Shown in pieces: positions 1 to 7,222 of a stretch of 25,575 nucleotides of DNA (position 1 is its first letter; each line of letters starts with the position of its first letter). The notes beneath the pieces are model-generated. The model was not told the origin of the DNA and made no database searches. It saw only the letters and a program-made list of their open reading frames with translations. This DNA comes from Candidatus Hydrogenedentota bacterium (GTDB taxonomy: Bacteria; Hydrogenedentota; Hydrogenedentia; Hydrogenedentales; CAITNO01). Both the position numbers and the translations under genes were made by a program. Where the stretch lies: NCBI GenBank assembly GCA_022710255.1, contig JAKLHG010000002.1, forward strand, positions 1 to 25,575, written 5' to 3'.

Positions 1-862
1 GTACGCCCATAATAACGGCTTTCCCTGCATGGTCTTTCATCAATGCGGATAACGGTGGCGGAACGCGCAGTCGAAGTTTGTTCTCCAGTGCGACAAAGAA
101 TAAATCATGTTCTCCGCGCTCAAGTTTTCCCTCGATCATATTCATTGGCGGACTGCCTATAAATTCTGCGACAAATCGGTTCACGGGACGGTAATATAAT
201 TCCAGCGGGGGAGACACCTGTTGTATGACACCCTCCAGCATCATAACTATTCTGTCTCCCATGGTCATGGCTTCCACCTGGTCGTGCGTTACGTATATCA
301 TGGTCGCCTGTAAACGTGTGTGGAGTTTTGATAATTCCAAGCGCATTTGCACCCGTAATTTAGCATCCAGGTTGGAAAGGGGCTCATCGAAAAGAAACAC
401 CTTGGGACGGCGCACGATGGCACGTCCCAGCGCCACGCGTTGACGCTGGCCTCCGGAAAGCGCTCTCGGGCGCCGGTCCAGCAGTTCGGTGATACCAAGA
501 ACTTCGGCAGCCTCCCGAACACGACGGTCTATTTCATCGGAAGGATATTTGCGTAACATCAGACCAAAAGCCATGTTCTTGTAAACGGTCATATGCGGGT
601 ACAACGCGTAGTTTTGAAATACCATTGCAATGTCCCGATTTTTGGGCGGAACATCATTAACCATTCTGTCCCCGATGCGGATGGAACCCGTCGTTGGAGT
701 TTCCAGACCAGCAATCATCCGCAAGACTGTGGATTTCCCACATCCCGATGGACCTACCAAAACGGCGAATTCCTTATCTCCGACTTCAAGAGAGGCATTT
801 TGGACGGCATGTATATTGCCTGGATAAACTTTGGAAATATTTTGCAGGATAACGCGGGCCAT
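1..862 (-). CDS. MalK/UgpC-family ABC transporter ATP-binding protein (partial, C-terminus outside window)
   Basis: This is the ATPase subunit of a sugar or glycerol-3-phosphate type ABC importer, binding the cytoplasmic face of the permeases. About 287 residues are visible from the ATG at 862. Seen in order: Walker A GPSGCGKST near residue 37, the Q-loop in VFQNYALYPHMT, the signature LSGGQRQRVALGRAI, Walker B VFLFDEPLSNLDAKL, and the H-loop YVTHDQVEAM. The EFIGSPPMN stretch that leads into the C-terminal regulatory/TOBE region follows, and the rest lies left of the window. A GGAG sits five bases before the ATG. The gene starts 55 bases after the stop of the upstream LplT-Aas fusion on the same strand, so co-transcription is possible. 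No permease or binding protein is visible, so the substrate cannot be assigned. MsmX-like multitask ATPases have the same architecture. Confidence 0.93.
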   Translation of the reverse strand, partial: MARVILQNISKVYPGNIHAVQNASLEVGDKEFAVLVGPSGCGKSTVLRMIAGLETPTTGSIRIGDRMVNDVPPKNRDIAMVFQNYALYPHMTVYKNMAFGLMLRKYPSDEIDRRVREAAEVLGITELLDRRPRALSGGQRQRVALGRAIVRRPKVFLFDEPLSNLDAKLRVQMRLELSKLHTRLQATMIYVTHDQVEAMTMGDRIVMMLEGVIQQVSPPLELYYRPVNRFVAEFIGSPPMNMIEGKLERGEHDLFFVALENKLRLRVPPPLSALMKDHAGKAVIMGV

Positions 863-917
863 AGTATCTCCATTGATAAAAGAAAGATGCAGGTGTTGTT
901 TGCAACTTTTCCACCCG

Positions 918-3900
918 TCACAGGGAGGATCCAAAATATTCCAGGGCCAGCTGCTTTGCTTTCCGGATATCAAGTTTCCCTGTGCCCAGGAAGGGAATGG
1001 ATTCTATACGATGAAAGGCGTTTTGTCTTGGACGCCACAGATTTGGCAGCTCACTGCCGCTTATTCGTTCATTTAACTCTCGCACCTGATTATCTTCCAG
1101 AGTATGCAGAAGTACAAGCCGTTCTCCGCGAAGATCGTCTGGTATACCCAGAACAATCATTGACTGATCGGTCAATCCCAGCAGGCGGTGGAGCACCTCT
1201 TCGACCAAAGTGTGCGGCACCATTTCCCCGCCGATTTTACTGAAGCGCGCCAAGCGGTCCGTTATAGTAATAAAGCCGTCTTCATCAACGGCTGCAATAT
1301 CCCCGGAGACATACCAGCCGTCTTTAAGTACTTCCCTCGTCCGCTTCTCATCGTTTAAATATCCCGACATCACATTTGGACCACGTACCAACAAAAGGCC
1401 GGGAACATTTTCAGGCAATTCTTCATACGTTTCGGGATGAACCACCCGTACCATCTGGTAGGGGAAAGGATGCCCTACCGTACCCTGTTTATTATGTTGT
1501 ACATAAAAACCGGGGGATTCTTCATCTGGCAGACATGCGGAAATCACAGGCGCGCATTCCGTGGCTCCGTATCCTTCCATGGGCTCAATAGCGAACCGCT
1601 CCTTAAAAGAATCACGGATACGTTCAGGTAGTTTTTCCGCTCCCACCATAACACAGTTCAAACTGCGCAGATACTCTGGTTCCACGCGGCGGACAAACCC
1701 TTGGAGAAAGGTCGGCGTTGCGACCATTACCGAGCCGTTATATTTGCGTACCAACTGCGCTATGGGTTTGGGTTCAAGGGGATTAGGGTGAAATACGGAA
1801 TGCAGTCCTTCCATCAAAGGCGTCCACAGTATTACGGCATAACCGAATGAATGGAAAAAAGGCAGAAAGCCGACAATACCAGTATGCTTGTCATGGGGAA
1901 CCATCTCGCGCATTCCCTCAAAAACGGTAATGATGTTTCTATGCGTCAACACAATCCCCTTTGGGATGCCTTCGCTGCCGCTGGAAAAAATAATTGTGGC
2001 GACGTCATCCTTGTGGGCGAGTTTGGCCCCCAAGATTCGGAATAATAGCCGCGAAGGCATAAATAGCGCGAGAAAGAGGGCTGCCGCCCGGTCAAATTTT
2101 GTTACGCTAGTGCGAATGTCTTCCAGGAAGACAGGTGTGCCGGGAGGGACAACAGGTACGCGTTCTAAAAACGCCCGTGCCGTGACTGTATGTGTAATAC
2201 CACAACGCTGTGCGCAGTCCTCGATGATCTCAGAGGAAGCGGTATAGTTGAGATTGACCGGAACGCGGCCCATACACTGAACGGCAACGTTTGCCAGGGC
2301 GCCGCCAACCGTGGAGGGCATCAACACGCCCACCATTTTTGAATCCCCTAAAATGGCTTTAAATTTTCTGGCGAGTGCGATGGAACCCGCAAGTGTCTTG
2401 AAATAATTGAGCGGTCCGGTCAGGGCGTCCACAAAGCAAAGACGCCAGAGAAATCGACGGGCAACGCGGAGAAATCCATACTGTAAGACGTCATCCCTGT
2501 ATTTGCGCAGATAAAAGCCTTCCACATTTTCACGACGGACCGTTTCACGTAGTTTTATCGCCGATGTGTCCAAGCCTGCGGCCGCACCAACCTGTACATA
2601 TACCGGGAAGCGCAGTACCCCGGGATAGTGCCAGGTAATGCGCATATTGTCCCACGCGTAGAGGATTTCGCAAATGCGATTCATGGCAACAGGGATGATA
2701 GGGGCATTCAAATCGTGTATCAATATCCGATAATCCCTGTACCAAGGAACAATTTCACCATTTCGCTTAAATTGCTTGCCACAGTTAATGCAGACCGCAG
2801 CGCCAGCAGCAATTTTTTCGCGAATAGCCGCTAAGGCTGTTTCTAATCCTTCCCGACTGTCGGTGTCTACTGGAATAATGTACATTCCCCGTGAAAACCT
2901 GCGAATCCATGGAACTTCAAGAGCCTCACGCCCCATAACAAAATAGATTTCACGGTCCAACGCGGCCTGGAGAACCATGGTATCCACAAAGGTTTCGTGA
3001 TTGGCTAAAAGCAGGGCGCCGCCCTCCTCTGGAATGTTATTTCTGCCGCTCACATGAAGTTTTATCAGGGTTCCGTCAATACACCACCAGAACATTCTAA
3101 TGGCCACAATCGGAGAACGGAAACACTGCACCAATCCTATGCCCAATGCACTCAGTCCCATAAAAATAAAAATGTGATAGGATGAAAAATCAAGAGTATT
3201 CAATATGAGGAAAACGATGGAAGAAAGGGCTATACCCACCCAAGTCAACATATTCACAGCGGCAATAACCCCGCCTTTCATGCCTTTCGGAGCGCGGCGT
3301 TGAATCGCAGCTGCCAGTGGAACACCATATAATCCAGCGAAGCCACCAAGGGACAGGAAACAAAACAGCACGAGTAGATAATGTCCCCCTGTCGAAGCCG
3401 CAGCACGCATGATAAAGCCGTCGTGACCACCTGTTAGCGGGACGACCACCATGCGAATAACGGGTATGAGCGTGTGTTGATAGGCAACATAGGGAAATGA
3501 CAGCATGACTGAAAATACCAGCATTCCAAAGGCCCCGACTGGAATAAGACCGAGTTCCACCTTTCCGCGAGACAAGTATCCGGCCGCAAGTGCGCCCAGG
3601 CCTATTCCTATGGCTACTGCGGCAAGCAAATAGGACATAAGGTCTTCGGTGATGAGTAAATCCGCTGCGGCGAATTTAACCAGATTTTGACGTGCCAAGG
3701 CCCCAACAAACCAAAAATAGGTATATCCAATGACTACATAAAAAAGGATTTTGTCCCGCCAGATAACCTTAAAATATTTCATCATACCCTGCCAGGGCAT
3801 GAGCGGGTTTTTAGGGATAGCCTGCAGCGTATTCGCCGCAGGTGGTCGTGTAATGTAATATGAAGTGAAGGTTCCCAATATGGAAAATAGAACCAATACC

Positions 3901-4493
3901 ACGGAGGCCAGATAGACCCGGCCCGTTATTAACAAGAAGAGAGGGCCAGCTAGTCCGGTTCCCAGGATAATGGCTATCATGGTTCCCATTTGTATGACGC
4001 CGTTACCCCAGGATAATCGGTCGGGAGGCAATATCTCTGGCAGAATGCCATATTTTGCCGGGCCGAACATGGCGCTTTGAGTAGCCATTAGAAAAAGCAA
4101 AAACCAGATTAGCGGCGTGTAGCCAAGGTAAAAGGCAACGCCCCCCATGGCCATTATGCCGATTTCCCACCATTTTGTCGCTACGGCCACGCGCTGCTTG
4201 CTGTACCGGTCTGCTATGGCGCCAAAAAGGGCAGGAAAAATAATGAAGGGCATGGAGAACAAAAAGGTGGCGAATGCTGGAACAAAAGTGCTTGCCGGAA
4301 ACCGGCCGAGATATAAATAGGTTTCTGTACTTCCGGAGACTGTCGGAAAGAGGGAGAGTAGATAAAAGGTTATTACCCATTGGTAGAGGTTATCGTTAAA
4401 GGCGCCTTGAAACTGGGTTGCCATTAACGCCCAGAACCCGCTTTTTTTATGAACAGGATCCAGGAATGTTGCTTTTTGTTTTGTTTGTTCCAT
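918..4493 (-). CDS. aas: LplT-PlsC-acyl-ACP synthetase fusion (lysophospholipid flippase / acyltransferase, Aas-type)
   Basis: A single polypeptide of about 1190 residues joins three activities that in E. coli are two proteins, LplT and Aas. Residue numbers here count from an ATG at 4508. Residues 20-465 are a major-facilitator transporter with about twelve hydrophobic segments, LplT-like. Residues 485-610 are a PlsC-type acyltransferase with the catalytic motif NHETFVD at 503-509. Residues 690-1190 are an AMP-forming acyl-ACP synthetase, with FSSGSEGIPKG at 841, GYGATECAP at 979, GWYVSGD at 1064 and the C-terminal lysine in GTGKLD at 1175. The family flips lysophospholipid inward and re-acylates it. 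I prefer the ATG at 4493, which has GAGG at a good distance, whereas the one at 4508 has no ribosome site. Odd point: acyltransferase motif III (usually FPEG or FAEG) reads NCGK. A MarR gene lies just upstream on the same strand. Confidence 0.92.
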   Translation of the reverse strand: MEQTKQKATFLDPVHKKSGFWALMATQFQGAFNDNLYQWVITFYLLSLFPTVSGSTETYLYLGRFPASTFVPAFATFLFSMPFIIFPALFGAIADRYSKQRVAVATKWWEIGIMAMGGVAFYLGYTPLIWFLLFLMATQSAMFGPAKYGILPEILPPDRLSWGNGVIQMGTMIAIILGTGLAGPLFLLITGRVYLASVVLVLFSILGTFTSYYITRPPAANTLQAIPKNPLMPWQGMMKYFKVIWRDKILFYVVIGYTYFWFVGALARQNLVKFAAADLLITEDLMSYLLAAVAIGIGLGALAAGYLSRGKVELGLIPVGAFGMLVFSVMLSFPYVAYQHTLIPVIRMVVVPLTGGHDGFIMRAAASTGGHYLLVLFCFLSLGGFAGLYGVPLAAAIQRRAPKGMKGGVIAAVNMLTWVGIALSSIVFLILNTLDFSSYHIFIFMGLSALGIGLVQCFRSPIVAIRMFWWCIDGTLIKLHVSGRNNIPEEGGALLLANHETFVDTMVLQAALDREIYFVMGREALEVPWIRRFSRGMYIIPVDTDSREGLETALAAIREKIAAGAAVCINCGKQFKRNGEIVPWYRDYRILIHDLNAPIIPVAMNRICEILYAWDNMRITWHYPGVLRFPVYVQVGAAAGLDTSAIKLRETVRRENVEGFYLRKYRDDVLQYGFLRVARRFLWRLCFVDALTGPLNYFKTLAGSIALARKFKAILGDSKMVGVLMPSTVGGALANVAVQCMGRVPVNLNYTASSEIIEDCAQRCGITHTVTARAFLERVPVVPPGTPVFLEDIRTSVTKFDRAAALFLALFMPSRLLFRILGAKLAHKDDVATIIFSSGSEGIPKGIVLTHRNIITVFEGMREMVPHDKHTGIVGFLPFFHSFGYAVILWTPLMEGLHSVFHPNPLEPKPIAQLVRKYNGSVMVATPTFLQGFVRRVEPEYLRSLNCVMVGAEKLPERIRDSFKERFAIEPMEGYGATECAPVISACLPDEESPGFYVQHNKQGTVGHPFPYQMVRVVHPETYEELPENVPGLLLVRGPNVMSGYLNDEKRTREVLKDGWYVSGDIAAVDEDGFITITDRLARFSKIGGEMVPHTLVEEVLHRLLGLTDQSMIVLGIPDDLRGERLVLLHTLEDNQVRELNERISGSELPNLWRPRQNAFHRIESIPFLGTGKLDIRKAKQLALEYFGSSL
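2775..2786 (-). other. Degenerate PlsC motif III inside the Aas fusion
   Basis: These four codons encode Asn-Cys-Gly-Lys where PlsC-family proteins carry Phe-Pro/Ala-Glu-Gly. The flanking sequence (VCI before, RNG after) keeps family spacing, so this is substitution rather than misalignment. The substrate-contacting glutamate is missing. Confidence 0.7.
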
Positions 4494-4585
4494 ATGTGCC
4501 TCATCCATTGGTGAAAAATCAGGTAACCGGAATGTCCTGAATCGTACTGTGAGTAGCTGGCTTCAAGCGGCTAAAAAGTAAAACG

Positions 4586-4600
4586 CTATTCAAAGAATAG
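4586..4600. promoter_or_regulatory. Inverted repeat CTATTC-N3-GAATAG upstream of the Aas fusion
   Basis: Perfect 6-base arms separated by AAA lie in the 150-base gap between the MarR gene and the Aas fusion. The size and symmetry would fit a MarR-type operator, but there is no direct proof. It could instead form a small RNA hairpin in the shared transcript. Confidence 0.3.
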
Positions 4601-4643
4601 GTCGTTGAATTATTTTTAATGAATAACGCCTTCGAGAAAAAGT

Positions 4644-5120
4644 TCACTCCGTCTGTGTCGTCAGAGAACGGATGACTTCCATTTTTGTGATCATGTCCCG
4701 GCATTCACGTTTGGAAAACGAATCCAGCACTCGATGAATGGCGTCACGATACACCGGCTCTACCCTGTCTATCATCTGCCGTCCCTTGCGTGTCAGGGCA
4801 ACATGATAAATGCGCCTGTTTTCCGGAACTTCGTTTCGAGTCACAAGTCCCTTGGCTTCCAACTTGTCCAATACAGAAGTAATACTCGCGCGCGTTACCA
4901 CCAGGCGTTTGCTCAAATCTGACTGAGTCCATTCGTTCTTTTTGTATTTTAAAGCGAAGAGAACGTTGAACTGGGCCTCAGTCAAATCAAATTGTCGAAA
5001 CAGAGCCGTCCCTTGTGCCGCGATAACTGCTGAGGTACGAACAAAATTTAACACCAGTTCGTGCCTGATATCTTCTATGGGACTTTCCAACTCCAATTCT
5101 GTGTTAATTGATAGTGTCAT
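4644..5120 (-). CDS. MarR-family transcriptional regulator
   Basis: A cytoplasmic winged-helix DNA-binding dimer of 158 residues, the usual length for MarR proteins. The helix-turn-helix lies near residues 62-85 (WTQSDLSKRLVVTRASITSV), followed by LDKLEAKGLVTR and the wing PENRRIYHVALTRKG. Helices at both ends (about 15-45 and 120-150) would form the dimer interface. It begins at ATG 5120 with AGGA upstream. The next gene on this strand is the LplT/Aas fusion, 150 bases downstream, so the protein probably controls phospholipid re-acylation and its own expression. MarR proteins usually respond to small ligands. Fatty acyl or lipid ligands would suit the neighbour but are not shown. Two palindromes in the flanking gaps are candidate operators. 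Confidence 0.93.
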   Translation of the reverse strand: MTLSINTELELESPIEDIRHELVLNFVRTSAVIAAQGTALFRQFDLTEAQFNVLFALKYKKNEWTQSDLSKRLVVTRASITSVLDKLEAKGLVTRNEVPENRRIYHVALTRKGRQMIDRVEPVYRDAIHRVLDSFSKRECRDMITKMEVIRSLTTQTE

Positions 5121-5146
5121 TTATGTATCCTGATGAGAGTATGACC

Positions 5147-5152
5147 ATTATA
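5147..5152 (-). promoter_or_regulatory. Candidate -10 box for the MarR gene
   Basis: The minus strand reads TATAAT here, about 27 bases before the MarR start codon. A TTGACG occurs only 11 bases upstream of it, too close for a standard -35, and the 17-base position is a weak match. This is therefore a -10 candidate only. Confidence 0.35.
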
Positions 5153-5206
5153 TAGAGAAATACCGTCAAATAACAGGGTGAACGATAAATTATAAACAAT
5201 GAGGAA

Positions 5207-5225
5207 AAGGAATGTAAAATTCCTT
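5207..5225. promoter_or_regulatory. Perfect inverted repeat AAGGAAT-N5-ATTCCTT, candidate MarR operator
   Basis: Seven-base perfect arms around a five-base spacer sit in the AT-rich region between the divergent MarR and lipoprotein genes. The total length of 19 bases suits a MarR dimer site. It lies upstream of the -10 candidates on both strands. The arms differ from the CTATTC repeat at 4586, so a shared regulator is uncertain. Confidence 0.4.
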
Positions 5226-5290
5226 ACAGTTAAGAGGATAGCATAGTTATGGGTTATGTATGATATGGAATCGAAGATAGGGGTTATGGT

Positions 5291-5296
5291 TATAAT
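5291..5296 (+). promoter_or_regulatory. Candidate -10 box (TATAAT) for the lipoprotein-ResB-CcsA operon
   Basis: An exact TATAAT lies 40 bases before the lipoprotein start codon. No good -35 is visible at 16-18 bases upstream. The region is AT-rich, so chance occurrence is possible. Confidence 0.35.
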
Positions 5297-5335
5297 ATTT
5301 ACTTTCAAACAACCAATACCTCCGGATCACCACGT

Positions 5336-6037
5336 ATGAGAATCTCAACACAACTATTCAGTATCGTAATTTTGCTTTCCCTTGTAAGCGCGTGTTCGGA
5401 AAAACCTTCCGTACGTCAAATCACAGAGGTACGCGTCGTATCGGAAGAATCAGGAAAGACGCTTCCTCCAGTATCCACCGCAGCCCGAATGGGGATTGAA
5501 GTAATGGAGCCCGCATCATCCCAAAGCGGGACCGAAGAGAATAACAGTCCCGTAAATGCGGATATAACTCAGAAACCCAAATCCAACGATATTTCCTTAC
5601 TACGTTGGGCGGTTCCGGAAGCCTGGCATAAAGGTGAAGATAAGCCCATGCGTCTCGCGACGTATATCGTGAATGATATTCCTGATGCAGAATGTGTAGT
5701 ATCCGTCTTAACGGGAGAAGCCGGAGGTATTATGCCTAACCTGAACCGTTGGCGGGGACAGTTTGGATTACCACCGGTCGGGGAACAGGATCAGGCACAG
5801 CTTCTTTCTTTTAAATTGCTCGGTTCGAATGCCGTTTTCATGGAATGCAGTGGAGGTATAGTCTCTGAGGAGAAAGCCACAGATTCTGAGTACATGCTCT
5901 TGGGTGTTATTTGTCCGCTTATCGAATATACACTGTTTATAAAAATGACAGGGCCGGCACAGCAAATAAAGGGTGAGAAAGAAAACTTTATGGCATTTGT
6001 AAACTCCATGTCCTTTGAGGAGCCAGTTGCCCAATGA
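5336..6037 (+). CDS. Lipoprotein of unknown function linked to cytochrome c assembly genes
   Basis: This 233-residue protein has a lipoprotein signal: a short basic start, a hydrophobic run at 7-18 and the lipobox VSAC with Cys20. Residues 21-85 look disordered (Ser, Glu, Pro and Thr rich). Residues 88-228 form a folded-looking domain with the landmarks WAVPEAWHKG, MRLATYIV and NLNRWRGQFGLPP. I do not recognise a named family, though I recall similar proteins near ResB/CcsA genes in planctomycete-like genomes (memory, unchecked). Its stop codon overlaps the start of resB in an ATGA, so translation is coupled and the protein probably works in or beside the Ccs haem-attachment machinery at the outer face of the membrane. 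No haem-binding CxxCH is present. The ribosome site before the ATG is weak. Confidence 0.85.
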   Translation: MRISTQLFSIVILLSLVSACSEKPSVRQITEVRVVSEESGKTLPPVSTAARMGIEVMEPASSQSGTEENNSPVNADITQKPKSNDISLLRWAVPEAWHKGEDKPMRLATYIVNDIPDAECVVSVLTGEAGGIMPNLNRWRGQFGLPPVGEQDQAQLLSFKLLGSNAVFMECSGGIVSEEKATDSEYMLLGVICPLIEYTLFIKMTGPAQQIKGEKENFMAFVNSMSFEEPVAQ

Positions 6038-7200
6038 AATTGTTTAAAGGGATATTTCGCCTGATGGCTTCCTACGGGCTGTCTGTAATATTGCTTGTAA
6101 CCCTTTTACTCCTTGTGTTCATGGGCACTTTTGAACAGACACGTATAGGGTTGTATGAAGCACAGCAAAAGTATTTTGAGTCCCTGGTAGTTATTCCCCG
6201 TCTTTTCGGCGTGATTCCGGTTCCCGTTCCGGGAGCGTACCTGCTCCTTTCTTTCATTTTCATCAATATGCTATGTGGCGCCGTGATAAAGGCCCCAAAG
6301 CGGTTGTCCCGCCCAGGATTGCTTATCGCGCATGTCGGCATTTTATTACTGGTTCTTTATGGCGTGGTGTCGTATCATTTTTCACTGACGGGCAATATGC
6401 CTTTGTATGTGGGCGACAGCAACAACAAAATACAAAGTTATTACGACTGGGAAATGCGCATTACTGAGGTCGGTGAAAAAGAGGACGGACGCCAATTTAT
6501 CATTCCGCAGAAGCATCTTGAAGAATGCCGGAACGGTCACGTTTGTATTTTTCAAAACAAAGCGTTGCCCTTCGACGTGTCTGTCGGGCCTTTTTATGAA
6601 AATAGTGCGCCGGAAACCGGAACTGGTCCACTGGCTGTCGATGGCATTAAGCTGAAGGAAATGCCTCCTGCCCATTCTGTGGAACAAAATATTCCGGGTC
6701 TGTTGGTGCAGTTATCCGATGCGTCTCCGATACGGGGGTGGCTCTGGGGCATGGAACAAGCGCCTTTACTTGTAAAGTATAATGAACGAAGTTTCTCTCT
6801 TACATTGTCCCGCCGCGAGTGGTCCATACCTTTTTCCGTTGCTTTGGAAGCGTTCGATCATGAGAAGCATCCAGGTACTGATCTTCCCAGCATGTTCAGC
6901 AGCACTGTCCTGATTCAGGAGGGAGATGCGGTTCGCACTGCGATTATTCGCATGAATGAGCCGCTTCGATATCGAGGCTACACCTTTTACCAGGCATCCT
7001 GGGGTCCGGCAAACGCCAAAGAAGGCGACCGCTTGTATTCAGTGTTGGCCGTCAGCCGAAATCCTGCCATAAAGTGGCCTGTATATGCCTCCATACTAAT
7101 TTCTTTCGGCTTGCTGTTTCACTATGCACAGGTACTTCTTCGCTATTTGAAACGCCAGAGCATTAAACCGGGCGAAGACCAGGAGATGGGAACCCAATAA
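6034..7200 (+). CDS. resB: Cytochrome c biogenesis protein ResB/Ccs1
   Basis: This is a membrane subunit of the system II cytochrome c synthase, which with CcsA moves haem across the membrane and attaches it to apocytochrome. The 388 residues show the ResB plan: membrane segments near 13-31, 66-84, 95-115 and 347-371, with a large outward domain between the third and fourth. The hallmark RMNEPLRYRGYTFYQASW is at 306-323, and histidines at 100, 115 and 363 lie in or beside membrane segments, as expected for haem ligands. The start overlaps the lipoprotein stop by four bases and the stop precedes ccsA by one or two dozen bases, so the trio reads as one operon. It is shorter than many ResB proteins but has both ends. 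Confidence 0.93.
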   Translation: MKLFKGIFRLMASYGLSVILLVTLLLLVFMGTFEQTRIGLYEAQQKYFESLVVIPRLFGVIPVPVPGAYLLLSFIFINMLCGAVIKAPKRLSRPGLLIAHVGILLLVLYGVVSYHFSLTGNMPLYVGDSNNKIQSYYDWEMRITEVGEKEDGRQFIIPQKHLEECRNGHVCIFQNKALPFDVSVGPFYENSAPETGTGPLAVDGIKLKEMPPAHSVEQNIPGLLVQLSDASPIRGWLWGMEQAPLLVKYNERSFSLTLSRREWSIPFSVALEAFDHEKHPGTDLPSMFSSTVLIQEGDAVRTAIIRMNEPLRYRGYTFYQASWGPANAKEGDRLYSVLAVSRNPAIKWPVYASILISFGLLFHYAQVLLRYLKRQSIKPGEDQEMGTQ

Positions 7201-7222
7201 GGTGTTAAGGAAGAATGGCTTT

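Noticed and set aside
593..1243. Plus-strand open frame of 216 codons
   Set aside because: It runs antisense across the ABC ATPase start and the end of the Aas fusion, both strongly supported, and its translation has no family features.
1888..2247. Plus-strand open frame of 119 codons
   Set aside because: It lies opposite the AMP-ligase domain, including its FSSGSEGIPKG motif, and is a shadow frame.
5147..5173. TTGACG...TATAAT as a full promoter for the MarR gene
   Set aside because: The spacer is only 11 bases, too short for a standard sigma-70 promoter. Only the -10 was kept.
7202..7222. GTG start for ccsA
   Set aside because: The AGGAAG before ATG 7223 is better placed and gives a cleaner signal sequence. 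The GTG remains possible.
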